Assembly: GCF_030684895.1 (NCBI RefSeq)
Contig: NZ_JAUXXP010000059.1
Span: 62,001 to 126,000, forward strand
Length of the DNA: 64,000 bases
Direction of reading: 5' to 3'
DNA from: Pseudomonas sp.
GTDB taxonomy: Bacteria > Pseudomonadota > Gammaproteobacteria > Pseudomonadales > Pseudomonadaceae
Below the pieces are notes generated by a model, which worked only from the letters and a program-made list of their open reading frames with translations, made no database searches and was not told where the DNA came from. Of this stretch, positions 35,445 to 44,553 are shown in pieces (the first letter of the stretch is position 1; every line of letters begins with the position of its first letter). The translations under genes and the position numbers were made by a program.

Positions 35445-36854
35445 TTACAGTGGCTTGCCGCGATTGCCGTGCTGAGCCACGAAGCTCTGTACGGCTTTCA
35501 GGTCGTTAGCCAATACCGTGCAGCGCTCCTCGCGCTCGAACAGATCAGCCAAGTGCGCAGGCAGCGCCGGAGCCTGACCTACGCCAGCCTGCTCCACGGC
35601 CTCGGGGAATTTGACCGGGTGCGCGGTACCCAGGATGACCATCGGCGTCGCCAGGCTACGACGGCACTCACGAGCGGCACGCACGCCAATCGCGGTATGC
35701 GGGTCGAGCAGCTCACCACACTCGTTGAACACTTCAGTGATGGTTTCGCAGGTCTGCGCATCATCCACAGCGAGGGAGTCGAACAGCTTGCGCGCCTCGG
35801 TCCAACGATCCTGATCAACGCTGAAACCGCCGCCCTGTTTGAAGGTGACCATCAACTCGGCAATCGCCGCGCCGTTGCGACCGTGCAGGTCAAACAGCAG
35901 GCGCTCGAAGTTCGACGAGACCATGATGTCCATGGACGGCGACAGCGTCGGGTGCAGGTCGCCCTTCACATACTGATTGCCGCTCATAAAGCGGTGCAGG
36001 ATGTCGTTGCGGTTGGTCGCGACGATCAGCTGGCTGATCGGCAGGCCCATATTGCGCGCCAGGTAGCCGGCGAAGATGTCGCCGAAGTTGCCGGTGGGCA
36101 CCGAGAACGCAATGGAGCGTGCAGGCCCGCCGAGCTGCAGGGCCGCGTGGAAGTAGTAAACGATCTGGGCCATGATCCGCGCCCAGTTGATCGAGTTGAC
36201 CGCCACCAGGCGGGTACCCTTGAGGAAACCCTGGTCAGCAAAGCTATCCTTGACCATTTCCTGGCAGTCATCGAAGTTACCTTCGATGGCGATGTTATGG
36301 ATGTTGTCGCCGAGAATGGTGGTCATCTGCCGGCGTTGTACTTCGGACACGCGGCTGTGCGGGTGCATGATAAAGATGTCGACGTTGTCGCAGGCCTTGC
36401 AGCCTTCGATGGCGGCCGAACCGGTATCACCGGAGGTGGCGCCCATGATCACCACGCGCTCGTTGCGCTTGGCCAGCACGTAGTCAAGCAGACGGCCGAG
36501 CAGTTGCAGGGCGAAGTCTTTGAAAGCCAGGGTCGGGCCGTGGAACAGCTCCAGCACCCACTCGTTGCCGTTCAGCTGACGCAGTGGCGCGACGGCGTTG
36601 TGTGTGAACACGCCGTAGGTTTCTTCGAGGATTTTTTTGAAGTCGGCATCCGGAATGCTGCCGGTGACGAACGGGCGCATCACCCGGAAGGCCAGCTCAT
36701 GGTAAGGCAGGCCAGCCCAAGAGGCGATTTCTTCCTGAGTAAAGCGCGGCAGATTTTCCGGTACATACAGGCCGCCATCACTGGCCAGGCCAGCAAGCAG
36801 CACGTCTTCAAAATTCAGGGCCGGTGCCTGGCCACGGGTACTGATATAGCGCAT
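35445..36854 (-). CDS. thrC: Threonine synthase
   Basis: 469 residues. A pyridoxal-phosphate enzyme that converts O-phosphohomoserine to threonine, the last step of the pathway. The N-terminus (MRYISTRGQAPALNFEDVLL) and FHGPTLAFKDFALQLLGRLL with the PLP-binding Lys mark the long gammaproteobacterial form. The phosphate-binding loop is GATSGDTGSAAIEG. It follows hom by 58 bases in the same direction and is ended by an intrinsic terminator, forming a hom-thrC unit as in other pseudomonads. Confidence 0.97.
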   Translation of the reverse strand: MRYISTRGQAPALNFEDVLLAGLASDGGLYVPENLPRFTQEEIASWAGLPYHELAFRVMRPFVTGSIPDADFKKILEETYGVFTHNAVAPLRQLNGNEWVLELFHGPTLAFKDFALQLLGRLLDYVLAKRNERVVIMGATSGDTGSAAIEGCKACDNVDIFIMHPHSRVSEVQRRQMTTILGDNIHNIAIEGNFDDCQEMVKDSFADQGFLKGTRLVAVNSINWARIMAQIVYYFHAALQLGGPARSIAFSVPTGNFGDIFAGYLARNMGLPISQLIVATNRNDILHRFMSGNQYVKGDLHPTLSPSMDIMVSSNFERLLFDLHGRNGAAIAELMVTFKQGGGFSVDQDRWTEARKLFDSLAVDDAQTCETITEVFNECGELLDPHTAIGVRAARECRRSLATPMVILGTAHPVKFPEAVEQAGVGQAPALPAHLADLFEREERCTVLANDLKAVQSFVAQHGNRGKPL

Positions 36855-36912
36855 AGGGGCAAACCTTCGGTTGAATCTTTAAGAGCCGCAACGGCCTGCG
36901 GCCAGAGGCGGA

Positions 36913-38217
36913 TTAGTTCAGCTGCTCGACGCGAATACGCACAACGCTGCCGACCACATCTTCGAGCGCCTCAAGGGCACTGATCGCCTCGTTGATCTGC
37001 GCCTCGACCACGCGATGAGTGACCAGAATCATCGGCACCAGGCCGTCCTGCTCCTCAACTTCCTTCTGCATGATCGACTCGATATTGATCCCGCGCGCCG
37101 ACAGAATGCTCGCCACCTGGGCCAGCACGCCGGGATGATCCTTGGCCTGAATGCGCAGGTAGTAGGCGCTCACGCAGGCTTCGATCGGCAGAATCGGGTG
37201 ATCGGACAGCGAGTCCGGCTGGAAGGCCAGGTGCGGCACACGATTGGTCGGATCAGCCGTCAGGGCGCGAACCACGTCAACCAGATCAGCAATAACCGAG
37301 GACGCGGTAGGCTCCATGCCGGCGCCAGCGCCGTAGAACAGCGTGCTGCCAGCGGCGTCGCCGTTGACCATCACTGCGTTCATCACGCCGTTGACGTTGG
37401 CGATCAAACGATCAGCCGGGATCAGCGTCGGATGTACACGCAGTTCGATGCCAGCGTCGGTGCGGCGCGCCACACCCAGGTGTTTGATGCGGTAGCCGAG
37501 TGCTTCGGCGTAGTTCACGTCAGCGGTGGTCAGCTTGGTGATGCCTTCGGTGTAGGCCTTGTCGAACTGCAACGGAATGCCAAAGGCGATAGAAGCAAGA
37601 ATGGTCAGCTTGTGCGCGGCATCGATGCCTTCGACATCGAAGGTCGGATCGGCTTCGGCATAACCCAGCGCCTGCGCCTCGGCCAGCACGTCCTCGAAGG
37701 TACGACCCTTCTCGCGCATTTCGCTGAGGATAAAGTTGCCGGTGCCGTTAATGATCCCGGCCAGCCAGTTGATGCGGTTAGCCGCCAAGCCTTCGCGAAT
37801 CGCCTTGATCACCGGAATACCACCGGCAACGGCGGCTTCAAAGGCGACTATCACGCCCTTCTCGCGGGCCTTGGCGAAGATCTCGTTGCCGTGCACGGCG
37901 ATCAACGCCTTGTTGGCGGTAACCACGTGCTTGCCGTTCTCGATAGCCTTGAGCACCAGCTCCTTGGCCAGGGTGTAACCGCCGATCAGCTCGATAACGA
38001 TATCGATCTCAGGGTTGTTCACCAGCTCAAAGACATCGCTGGTCATGCTAATACCGGTTGTGTCGTACTGCGGCTTGGGCGAGCGAATCGCAATCTGGGC
38101 AACTTCAATACCGCGCCCTGCGCGCCGGGTAATTTCCTCGGCATTTCGCTTGAGTACATTCAACGTACCGCCACCGACGGTACCCAGCCCACAGATGCCT
38201 ACTTTCACCGGTTTCAC
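36913..38217 (-). CDS. hom: Homoserine dehydrogenase
   Basis: 434 residues; reduces aspartate semialdehyde to homoserine with NAD(P)H, the branch point to threonine and methionine. The Rossmann motif is VGICGLGTVGGGTLNVL. The catalytic domain contains GIINGTGNFILSEM and AEADPTFDVEGIDAAHKL. A C-terminal ACT domain (about residues 350-430, YYLRIQAKDHPGVLAQVASI) suggests threonine feedback control. It is a stand-alone enzyme, not fused to aspartokinase. Upstream, two hairpins with T-runs fill most of the 113-base gap to dsbC. Confidence 0.97.
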   Translation of the reverse strand: MKPVKVGICGLGTVGGGTLNVLKRNAEEITRRAGRGIEVAQIAIRSPKPQYDTTGISMTSDVFELVNNPEIDIVIELIGGYTLAKELVLKAIENGKHVVTANKALIAVHGNEIFAKAREKGVIVAFEAAVAGGIPVIKAIREGLAANRINWLAGIINGTGNFILSEMREKGRTFEDVLAEAQALGYAEADPTFDVEGIDAAHKLTILASIAFGIPLQFDKAYTEGITKLTTADVNYAEALGYRIKHLGVARRTDAGIELRVHPTLIPADRLIANVNGVMNAVMVNGDAAGSTLFYGAGAGMEPTASSVIADLVDVVRALTADPTNRVPHLAFQPDSLSDHPILPIEACVSAYYLRIQAKDHPGVLAQVASILSARGINIESIMQKEVEEQDGLVPMILVTHRVVEAQINEAISALEALEDVVGSVVRIRVEQLN

Positions 38218-38242
38218 ACTGAACTCCCCATCTGCACTGCGT

Positions 38243-38269
38243 AAAACGGCCGGAGCAAGCCCCGGCCGT
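38243..38269 (-). terminator. Terminator-like hairpin 2 in the dsbC-hom gap
   Basis: Stem ACGGCCGG / CCGGCCGT with an eight-base loop, followed leftward by TTTTA. It ends only 26 bases before the hom start codon. Confidence 0.65.
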
Positions 38270-38271
38270 AG

Positions 38272-38300
38272 AAAAAGAGCCGCACCATACGAAGCGGCTG
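38272..38300 (-). terminator. Terminator-like hairpin 1 in the dsbC-hom gap
   Basis: Stem AGCCGC / GCGGCT with a ten-base loop, followed leftward by CTTTTTC. It begins about 32 bases after the dsbC stop codon and is the likelier dsbC terminator. Confidence 0.75.
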
Positions 38301-38330
38301 TTTATTAGTCAATCAGGCGCGAGCCTCAGA

Positions 38331-39056
38331 TCACTTGGATTCCAGGGCTATTTTCGCCAGCTGCGGTGCTGGTTGATAGCCCGGAATGATCTTGCCGTTG
38401 GCCAAAACGATGGCCGGTGTACCGCTAACCCCGATCATCTGCCCCAGCGCATATTGCTTGGCAACTGGGCTGTCGCACTGGACGTTCGGCACCGACTGAC
38501 GGGTCTTCGCCAAGTTCATGGCCTGCTGCTTGTCCTTGGCGCACCAGACATTCGACAGCTCTTTTGCAGCCTCACTTTCAAGACCCTGGCGCGGGAAGGC
38601 CAGGTAACGCACTTCAACGCCTAGACGATTGAGCTCAGGCACTTCGCTGTGCAGCTTCTGGCAATAGCCGCAATCGGTGTCGGTAAATACGGTGATATGG
38701 GTTTTCGGTTGTTTAGGCGCAAACACCACCATTTCCGCGGTGGGTATGGCATCCAGCAACTTGACCACGCCCTTGCTCTCAGCGGCCTCGGTCAGGTTAA
38801 CCGGCTTGCCATCCTTCACCTGAAACAAGTAGCCCTGCAGCAGAAACTGGCCGTCTTCACTGGCATACAACTGGCGACCGCCTTGCAACTGAACCTGGTA
38901 AAGCCCCGTCATCGGGCTTTCCGCAATCGCTTCAATCGGCAAATTAGGATCGACTGCTTTGAGGGTATTACGAATAGCCTGATCGGGATCAGCAGCCACA
39001 CCAATGCTACTGACCAGGCTCAAAGCCAATGCGACAACAATGCGATTAAAACGCAT
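38331..39056 (-). CDS. dsbC: Thiol:disulfide isomerase DsbC
   Basis: 241 residues. A Sec signal peptide (RIVVALALSLVSSIGVAA) precedes the N-terminal dimerisation domain (AIRNTLKAVDPNLPIEAIAE) and a thioredoxin domain. The active site is CGYC (VFTDTDCGYCQKLH), and the cis-Pro loop is GVSGTPAIVLANGKIIPGYQ. It reshuffles wrong disulfides in the periplasm and is kept reduced by DsbD. ATG 39056 has AGGAG five bases upstream; the open frame is 17 codons longer but lacks sense. It lies between xerD and hom, as in P. aeruginosa. Confidence 0.96.
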   Translation of the reverse strand: MRFNRIVVALALSLVSSIGVAADPDQAIRNTLKAVDPNLPIEAIAESPMTGLYQVQLQGGRQLYASEDGQFLLQGYLFQVKDGKPVNLTEAAESKGVVKLLDAIPTAEMVVFAPKQPKTHITVFTDTDCGYCQKLHSEVPELNRLGVEVRYLAFPRQGLESEAAKELSNVWCAKDKQQAMNLAKTRQSVPNVQCDSPVAKQYALGQMIGVSGTPAIVLANGKIIPGYQPAPQLAKIALESK

Positions 39057-39149
39057 ACAAACTCCTAGCAAAAGACGATCTAACGAGTGATGGGGGCAGC
39101 CTATCATAGAAGCCCACAGAGGCCGACCATCGCAGGCCGGACGGCGCTC

Positions 39150-40046
39150 TCAGCCTCGCGGGTGGTGCTGCGCATGCAACTCCTGCAGCCGTGCGCGGGC
39201 AACGTGGGTGTAGATCTGCGTGGTCGACAGATCGCTGTGCCCCAACAGCATCTGCACCACGCGCAAATCGGCGCCGTGATTGAGCAGGTGCGTGGCAAAG
39301 GCATGGCGCAGGGTATGCGGCGACAGGCTCTTGGCAATCCCCGCCACCTTGGCCTGATGCTTGATGCGATACCAGAAGGTCTGCCGGGTCATCTGCTCGC
39401 CACGCAAGCTGGGGAACAACACATCGCTGGGTTTGCCATCGAGCAGAAACGGCCGCGCTTCCTTGCTGTAGCGCTCGATCCAGGCAATCGCTTCCTCGCC
39501 CAGCGGCACCAGGCGCTCCTTGCTGCCTTTGCCGAAAACGCGCAGCACACCCTGACGCAGATTGACCTGCTCCAGCGTCAAGCCAATCAACTCACTGACG
39601 CGCAAGCCACAGGCATACAGCACCTCAAGCATCGCCCGGTCGCGCAGACCAATCGGGTCATCCAGCTCTGGAGCCGCCAGCAAGGCCTCGACATCGGCCT
39701 CGGACAGCGATTTTGGCAGCGGCCGGCCCAGCTGCGGCAAATCCACCTGCAGCGTCGGATCACGACTGATCAGCTGTTCACGCAAGAGAAACCGATAAAA
39801 ACCGCGCAAGCCCGAGAGCAATCGCGCGGTCGAGCGCGCTTTGTAGCCTTCGTTCAGGCGCCAAGCCAGGTGATCGAGAATCAGCTCACGCCCGGCATCC
39901 GACAGCTGCACATCACGCACCTGCAGCCAGCCATTGAACAGTGCAAGGTCGCTGCGATACGCAGCCTGGGTGTGCACGGACAGGCCTTTTTCCAACCACA
40001 ACGACTCAAGAAAACGGTCAATCAGCGGATGATCGATAGCTGCCAT
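39150..40046 (-). CDS. xerD: Site-specific tyrosine recombinase XerD
   Basis: 298 residues; with XerC it resolves chromosome dimers at dif. The N-terminal SAM-like domain (SYRSDLALFNGWL-type, here AAYRSDLALFNGWLQV) precedes the catalytic domain. All catalytic residues are visible: Arg in CGLRVSELIGL, Lys in GKGSKERLVPL, HxxR in SPHTLRHAFATHLL, then His in LGHSDLSTTQ and the nucleophile Tyr in IYTHVARARL. The length is exactly that of XerD, and the position next to dsbC is conserved, so this is the housekeeping enzyme and not an integrase of a mobile element. ATG 40046 or the TTG one codon upstream may start it. Confidence 0.95.
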   Translation of the reverse strand: MAAIDHPLIDRFLESLWLEKGLSVHTQAAYRSDLALFNGWLQVRDVQLSDAGRELILDHLAWRLNEGYKARSTARLLSGLRGFYRFLLREQLISRDPTLQVDLPQLGRPLPKSLSEADVEALLAAPELDDPIGLRDRAMLEVLYACGLRVSELIGLTLEQVNLRQGVLRVFGKGSKERLVPLGEEAIAWIERYSKEARPFLLDGKPSDVLFPSLRGEQMTRQTFWYRIKHQAKVAGIAKSLSPHTLRHAFATHLLNHGADLRVVQMLLGHSDLSTTQIYTHVARARLQELHAQHHPRG

Positions 40047-40151
40047 CAAGAAACCTCAAACGATATGCCCGCCAGTGTCTACGAGCGCAGCGCCATGGGC
40101 CAGCGCTAAGCGCTCCGACCAACGGCGGCTAAACCAGCGAAGAAGCTCCAG

Positions 40152-40176
40152 TCACCCTATCTTTGGGAGGGTGACA
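40152..40176. promoter_or_regulatory. Inverted repeat upstream of the MshEN-domain gene
   Basis: GTCACCCT and AGGGTGAC form a perfect 8-bp inverted repeat with a nine-base spacer, about 58 bases before ATG 40235. It may be a dimeric operator or an RNA hairpin in the leader. Confidence 0.4.
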
Positions 40177-40234
40177 GAGCGCGATTTGCAGACCATGATT
40201 GCATCACGCCACTACAGCTCAACGGTGCCCACGC

Positions 40235-40909
40235 ATGTCCAGCCAACAGCATTCACGTCTTGGTCAGATTCTGATCAACAAAGGACTGATTAACCGCGGC
40301 CAGCTGGATGCTGCCATTCAACTGCAACTCACCAACCACAAACGCCTGGGCGAGACACTGATCGAGCAAGGCTGGCTAACCGAACGCCAGCTGAAAAAGG
40401 CCCTCAGCAAACAGAACAATCTGCGCCTAGCCGCCACCCTGGTTGCCGCGCTGCTCAGCCCCTTCCAGATCGCCAGCGCTGACGCCCCGAAAAACGCCCC
40501 CAACGCCATCAGCCAGGAACAAACGCCGCGCGGCCTGCGCCCCCTGAGCGATATGGAAATGAGCAATGTCAGCGCCCAAGGCCTGGATGATGTGCTGCAA
40601 GGCCTGTTTCTCCAAGCCGGCAGCGGTGACGGCCTGGGCACCGTCGGCCAACTGAGCAAACTTGTGATGCCGGTACTGAGCAGCCTTGAGGCGGAAACCT
40701 CGATGAAGGATGTGCAGTACGACACCAGCAAATTGACCTCGGTGATCAACGCTGACGGCTCGGTGAACGTGCGCCTACCCAGCTCGATTGGTGAGCTGCG
40801 CTTCGACAATATCCGCGTCGCCGGCGCGCCCCAGGGCCAGAGCATGGGCAGCCTGAGCCTGCATGACATCGACTTGTCGCAAGCCTCACTGAAGATCAGC
40901 CTGCGCTAG
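40235..40909 (+). CDS. Membrane/exported protein with N-terminal tandem MshEN c-di-GMP-binding motif
   Basis: 224 residues. Residues 8-31 (RLGQILINKGLINRGQLDAA...) and 37-60 (RLGETLIEQGWLTERQLKKA...) are two 24-residue motifs separated by five residues, the exact spacing of the MshEN c-di-GMP-binding module known from pilus and type II secretion ATPases. No ATPase follows. Instead there is a hydrophobic segment (LRLAATLVAALLSPFQIASA, 63-82) and a roughly 140-residue tail beginning RPLSDMEMSNVSAQGLDDVL. That opening recurs in exported filament- or surface-type proteins of Pseudomonas. The tail is probably periplasmic, with the MshEN part cytosolic. ATG 40235 is chosen over an in-frame ATG 12 codons earlier because the motif starts eight residues in. 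Function unknown. Confidence 0.8.
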   Translation: MSSQQHSRLGQILINKGLINRGQLDAAIQLQLTNHKRLGETLIEQGWLTERQLKKALSKQNNLRLAATLVAALLSPFQIASADAPKNAPNAISQEQTPRGLRPLSDMEMSNVSAQGLDDVLQGLFLQAGSGDGLGTVGQLSKLVMPVLSSLEAETSMKDVQYDTSKLTSVINADGSVNVRLPSSIGELRFDNIRVAGAPQGQSMGSLSLHDIDLSQASLKISLR

Positions 40910-40939
40910 CCGCAGCGCGGTAATTGAAACGCAAAAACG

Positions 40940-40967
40940 AAAAAAGCAGCCCTAAGGCTGCTTTTTT
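40940..40967. terminator. Bidirectional terminator between the MshEN-domain gene and rplS
   Basis: A perfect 12-bp inverted repeat (AAAAAAGCAGCC / GGCTGCTTTTTT) with a four-base loop gives a T-run on both strands. It serves the convergent rplS operon and the rightward gene. Confidence 0.9.
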
Positions 40968-40983
40968 ATTGGAAAGCTGAGGC

Positions 40984-41334
40984 TTAGCCCAGTTTTTCCT
41001 TGATGCGCGCTGCCTTACCGGACAGGTCACGCAGGTAGTACAGCTTGGCTTTACGTACGTCACCGCGACGCTTAACGGCCAGGCTGTCAACCAGCGGGCT
41101 GTAGGTTTGGAAAGTACGTTCAACGCCAACACCGTTGGAGATCTTACGAACAGTGAAAGCACTGTTCAGACCACGGTTACGCTTGGCGATTACCACGCCT
41201 TCAAACGCCTGCAGACGCTGACGGTCGCCTTCTTTCACTTTAACCTGGACAACAATGGTGTCACCCGGTGCGAAAGTCGGGATCTCTTTGCCCATCTGCT
41301 CAGCTTCGAGCTGCTGAATAATCTTGTTGGTCAT
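40984..41334 (-). CDS. rplS: 50S ribosomal protein L19
   Basis: 116 residues, the standard length. It lies at the interface of the two ribosomal subunits. Typical sequence includes [40 protein letters not shown] and [20 protein letters not shown]. It is the last gene of rpsP-rimM-trmD-rplS, 40 bases after trmD, and is followed by a strong terminator. Confidence 0.98.
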   Translation of the reverse strand: MTNKIIQQLEAEQMGKEIPTFAPGDTIVVQVKVKEGDRQRLQAFEGVVIAKRNRGLNSAFTVRKISNGVGVERTFQTYSPLVDSLAVKRRGDVRKAKLYYLRDLSGKAARIKEKLG

Positions 41335-41374
41335 GCTGCGCTCCTAAGACAGGCCTCGGCCGGTCATCGATACA

Positions 41375-42127
41375 TTAACTATCGTCCCGCTGGCGGACGT
41401 ATTCCTCCAGCAGCTTTTTCTCTTCTCCAGAAAGCGAGCGGCTTTCCAGAAGATCGGCGCGTCGTTCGTAGGTCCGACCAAGGGACTGCTGCAAACGCCA
41501 GCGCCGGATGTGTTCGTGGTTGCCACTAAGCAACACGTCGGGAACACGTTTATCCGCATACACCTCCGGGCGGGTGTAGTGCGGGCAGTCGAGCAAGCCA
41601 TCCGTAAAGGAGTCTTCCTCGGCCGAATCTGCATGACCCAATGCACCAGGCAAAAGGCGCGTTACCGCGTCGATCAGCACCATGGCCGGCAGCTCACCGC
41701 CGGACAGGACGTAGTCCCCAATCGACCATTCTTCATCGACATGCGCCTCAATAAAGCGCTCATCAATGCCTTCGTAGCGGCCGGCAATCAGGATCAACGC
41801 ATCCTCATTGGCCAGTTCGCGTACTGCTGACTGCGTCAGCTGGCGACCTTGCGGCGACAGGTAAATCACCTTGGCCGCACCACCTGCAGCGTGCTTCGCC
41901 TCAAGCAAAGCATCTTCAAGCGGCTTGATCTTCATCACCATGCCTGGGCCACCGCCAAAAGGCCGATCATCCACGGTGTGGTGACGGTCTGTGGTGTAGC
42001 TACGCGGGTTCCAGCAGGTCAATTGCAACAAACCCTGCTTCACCGCTCGGCTGGTAATGCCGTATTCGCTGATAGCGGCAAACATTTCCGGGAACAGCGT
42101 AATGACTTCAACGCGCAGATTTGGCAT
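41375..42127 (-). CDS. trmD: tRNA (guanine-37-N1)-methyltransferase
   Basis: 250 residues. It methylates G37 next to the anticodon using S-adenosylmethionine, preventing +1 frameshifts. SPOUT-fold trefoil-knot motifs are present: [20 protein letters not shown] and [20 protein letters not shown]. The N-terminus is [20 protein letters not shown]. It starts five bases after the rimM stop codon, within the conserved ribosomal operon. Confidence 0.98.
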   Translation of the reverse strand: MPNLRVEVITLFPEMFAAISEYGITSRAVKQGLLQLTCWNPRSYTTDRHHTVDDRPFGGGPGMVMKIKPLEDALLEAKHAAGGAAKVIYLSPQGRQLTQSAVRELANEDALILIAGRYEGIDERFIEAHVDEEWSIGDYVLSGGELPAMVLIDAVTRLLPGALGHADSAEEDSFTDGLLDCPHYTRPEVYADKRVPDVLLSGNHEHIRRWRLQQSLGRTYERRADLLESRSLSGEEKKLLEEYVRQRDDS

Positions 42128-42132
42128 CAGGC

Positions 42133-42669
42133 TTAGAAGTCCGCATCCCAGTCGACCCGCATTTCGCCAGCACTCAGATCAATCGACAACACGCATTGCT
42201 CGGTATAGGGCAACAGGCGCTCACGATCATCCAGACTGTCGGTGCAGGGTTTGACCACCATCACATCGTTGGCACCGGTTTCTAGCAGGTGATCAATCTT
42301 GCCGAGCAATTGCCCTGCCTGATCAATAACCTTGAGACCTTCCAACTGGTACCAGTAGTACTCACCATCTGCTAATTCAGGGAACAGGTTGCGCGGCACA
42401 CAGATCTCATAACCAGCGAGAAGACGCGCTTCTTCACGATCATCAAGACCCTTGAGCTTCGCGACCAGGAACTTATCACTCCCGCGTCCGCTGACCAGCT
42501 CTACCTGTTTGACACTGCCTTCGCGCCTAAGCGTCCAGGACTTGTACTGCAACAGGTTTGCAACAGGATCAGTAAAGGAATACACCTTCACTTCACCGCG
42601 AACGCCATGTACAGAGTAGATCTTGCCGATAACAATCAAATCATCGGTAGAAACAGGCGTCGCGCTCAT
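42133..42669 (-). CDS. rimM: Ribosome maturation factor RimM
   Basis: 178 residues; binds S19 and helps assemble the 30S head. The N-terminal RimM barrel ([20 protein letters not shown]) is followed by a PRC-barrel ([20 protein letters not shown]). The C-terminus ([20 protein letters not shown]) is typical. It lies between rpsP and trmD with five-base gaps on both sides. Confidence 0.97.
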   Translation of the reverse strand: MSATPVSTDDLIVIGKIYSVHGVRGEVKVYSFTDPVANLLQYKSWTLRREGSVKQVELVSGRGSDKFLVAKLKGLDDREEARLLAGYEICVPRNLFPELADGEYYWYQLEGLKVIDQAGQLLGKIDHLLETGANDVMVVKPCTDSLDDRERLLPYTEQCVLSIDLSAGEMRVDWDADF

Positions 42670-42674
42670 ATTGC

Positions 42675-42926
42675 TTAGGCCGCAGCCTTAGCAGCGTCCT
42701 TCAACAACTGAGCAACACGATCAGAAGGCTGTGCGCCAACGCTCAGCCAATGGGCCAGGCGATCTTGCTTCACGGACAGACGAACTTCCTGACCACGAGC
42801 GATCGGGTTGAAGAAACCGATTTCTTCTTTGTGCGAACCGTCGCGTGGGTTACGGCTGTCGGTCACGTTGATTTTGTAGAACGGGCGCTTTTTGGAGCCG
42901 CCAAGGGCAAGACGAATCGTTAGCAT
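42675..42926 (-). CDS. rpsP: 30S ribosomal protein S16
   Basis: 83 residues; starts [20 protein letters not shown] and contains [20 protein letters not shown], the S16 signature. It is the first gene of the rpsP-rimM-trmD-rplS operon. The 253-base gap upstream, to ffh, should hold the promoter; I could not fix one by eye. Confidence 0.98.
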   Translation of the reverse strand: MLTIRLALGGSKKRPFYKINVTDSRNPRDGSHKEEIGFFNPIARGQEVRLSVKQDRLAHWLSVGAQPSDRVAQLLKDAAKAAA

Positions 42927-43110
42927 GTGAACATAGTTCCTGTAGTCGGTGCTGCAAATCTAAATGCACAGCGGGCATGGGTGCCCGAAAGGCCGCATAT
43001 TCTAAGGAATATCCGGATTTTTGCAAATGGCTTTTTCAGCCGCATGAGGCCGTGCAAGCAAGATTTGCCAGAGGGCCGCGGTCCAAACCGGCCAATCAGC
43101 TCCCGCGAAA

Positions 43111-43135
43111 GGCGGGTTTACTGTAAACACCCGCC
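43111..43135 (-). terminator. Hairpin downstream of ffh, possible terminator
   Basis: GGCGGG-TTTA and TAAA-CaCCCGCC pair into a hairpin about 45 bases past the ffh stop codon. Only TTT follows on the minus strand, so termination would be weak. Confidence 0.4.
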
Positions 43136-43179
43136 AACTCAGCGGGGTTTGCGCCGACATTGCTGCCGACGCGGATTCC

Positions 43180-44553
43180 TTACATTTTCGGCAGACCGCC
43201 CGGCATCATCCCGCCCATGCCGCGCATCATCTTGGCCATGCCGCCTTTGGCAGTGAATTTCTTCATCATCTTCTGCATCTGCTTGTGCTGCTTGATCAGA
43301 CGACCAATATCCTGCACCTGGGTACCGGAACCCATGGCGATGCGGCGCTTGCGCGAGCCACTGATTACGTCAGGATCGCGGCGCTCTTGAGGCGTCATCG
43401 AGTTGATGATCGCCTCCATCTGCTTGAACTGCTTCTCGGCCGCGCCTTGGGCATTGCCCATCTGCGCCAGATTGACGCCGCCCATCTGTGGCAGCTTGTC
43501 CATCAGGCCGCCAAGGCCGCCCATGTTCTTCATCTGCTGCAGCTGATCACGAAAGTCTTCAAGATCGAAGCCCTTGCCCTTCTTCAGCTTCTTGGTGAGT
43601 TTCTCGGCTTTCTCACGGTCCAGGGTCTGCTCGGCCTGCTCGATCAGGCTAAGCACATCGCCCATGCCGAGAATGCGCGAGGCAATCCGGTCCGGATGGA
43701 AAGGCTCAAGCGCCTCGGTCTTCTCGCCCATACCGATAAACTTGATCGGCTTGCCAGTAATTGCCCGCACCGACAACGCCGCACCGCCGCGCGCATCACC
43801 GTCGACCTTGGTCAGCACCACGCCCGTCAGCGGCAGCGCATCATTGAAGGCCTTGGCGGTATTGGCAGCGTCCTGACCGGTCATGGCATCGACCACGAAC
43901 AGGGTTTCCACCGGCTTAATCGCCGCGTGCAGCGCCTGGATCTCCGCCATCATCTCGGCATCGATGGCTAGACGACCGGCGGTATCGACGATTACTACAT
44001 CAATAAACTTGAGCTTGGCTTCCTTGATCGCCGCCTCGGCGATATCCACCGGCTTCTGGCTAAGATCGGAGGGAAAGAAGGTCACGCCAATATCACTAGC
44101 CAGGGTTTCCAGCTGCTTGATCGCCGCCGGACGGTAAACGTCAGCCGACACCACCATCACGGTCTTCTTCTTGCGCTCCTTAAGGAAGCGCGCCAGCTTG
44201 CCGACGGTGGTGGTCTTGCCCGCACCCTGCAGACCCGCCATCAGCACCACGGCTGGCGGCACGGCATTCAGCGCCAGGTCTTCGTTGGCTGCGCCCATCA
44301 GCTCTTCGAGTTCGGCGCGGACAATCTTCACGAACGCCTGGCCCGGGGTCAGGCTCTTCGAGACTTCGGTGCCGACCGCACGATCCTTGACCTTATTAAC
44401 GAAGTCCTTGACCACCGGCAGGGCAACATCAGCCTCAAGCAAGGCCATGCGCACTTCACGCAAAGTGTCCTTGATGTTGTCTTCGCTCAGCTTGGCTTTG
44501 CCAGTGACATTTCGCAGGGTCTGCGAGAGGCGGTCAGTCAGATTTTCGAACAT
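43180..44553 (-). CDS. ffh: Signal recognition particle protein Ffh
   Basis: 457 residues; the GTPase that with 4.5S RNA targets nascent membrane proteins to FtsY. The helical N domain (MFENLTDRLSQTLRNVTGKA) is followed by the G domain: GLQGAGKTTTVGKLARFLK, VIVDTAGRLAIDAEMM and LTKVDGDARGGAALSV. The Met- and Gly-rich M domain at the C-terminus (MQKMMKKFTAKGGMAKMMRG) binds RNA and signal sequences. Divergent from ypjD, and upstream of rpsP, as in E. coli and P. aeruginosa. Confidence 0.98.
   Translation of the reverse strand: MFENLTDRLSQTLRNVTGKAKLSEDNIKDTLREVRMALLEADVALPVVKDFVNKVKDRAVGTEVSKSLTPGQAFVKIVRAELEELMGAANEDLALNAVPPAVVLMAGLQGAGKTTTVGKLARFLKERKKKTVMVVSADVYRPAAIKQLETLASDIGVTFFPSDLSQKPVDIAEAAIKEAKLKFIDVVIVDTAGRLAIDAEMMAEIQALHAAIKPVETLFVVDAMTGQDAANTAKAFNDALPLTGVVLTKVDGDARGGAALSVRAITGKPIKFIGMGEKTEALEPFHPDRIASRILGMGDVLSLIEQAEQTLDREKAEKLTKKLKKGKGFDLEDFRDQLQQMKNMGGLGGLMDKLPQMGGVNLAQMGNAQGAAEKQFKQMEAIINSMTPQERRDPDVISGSRKRRIAMGSGTQVQDIGRLIKQHKQMQKMMKKFTAKGGMAKMMRGMGGMMPGGLPKM

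Noticed and set aside
35469..36983. 504-codon plus-strand open frame across thrC
   Set aside because: Antisense to thrC; no domain.
39150..40046. Tyrosine recombinase as the integrase of a mobile element
   Set aside because: The length, XerD-type sequence and conserved position next to dsbC-hom-thrC identify the housekeeping XerD. No attachment-site repeat or cargo is present.
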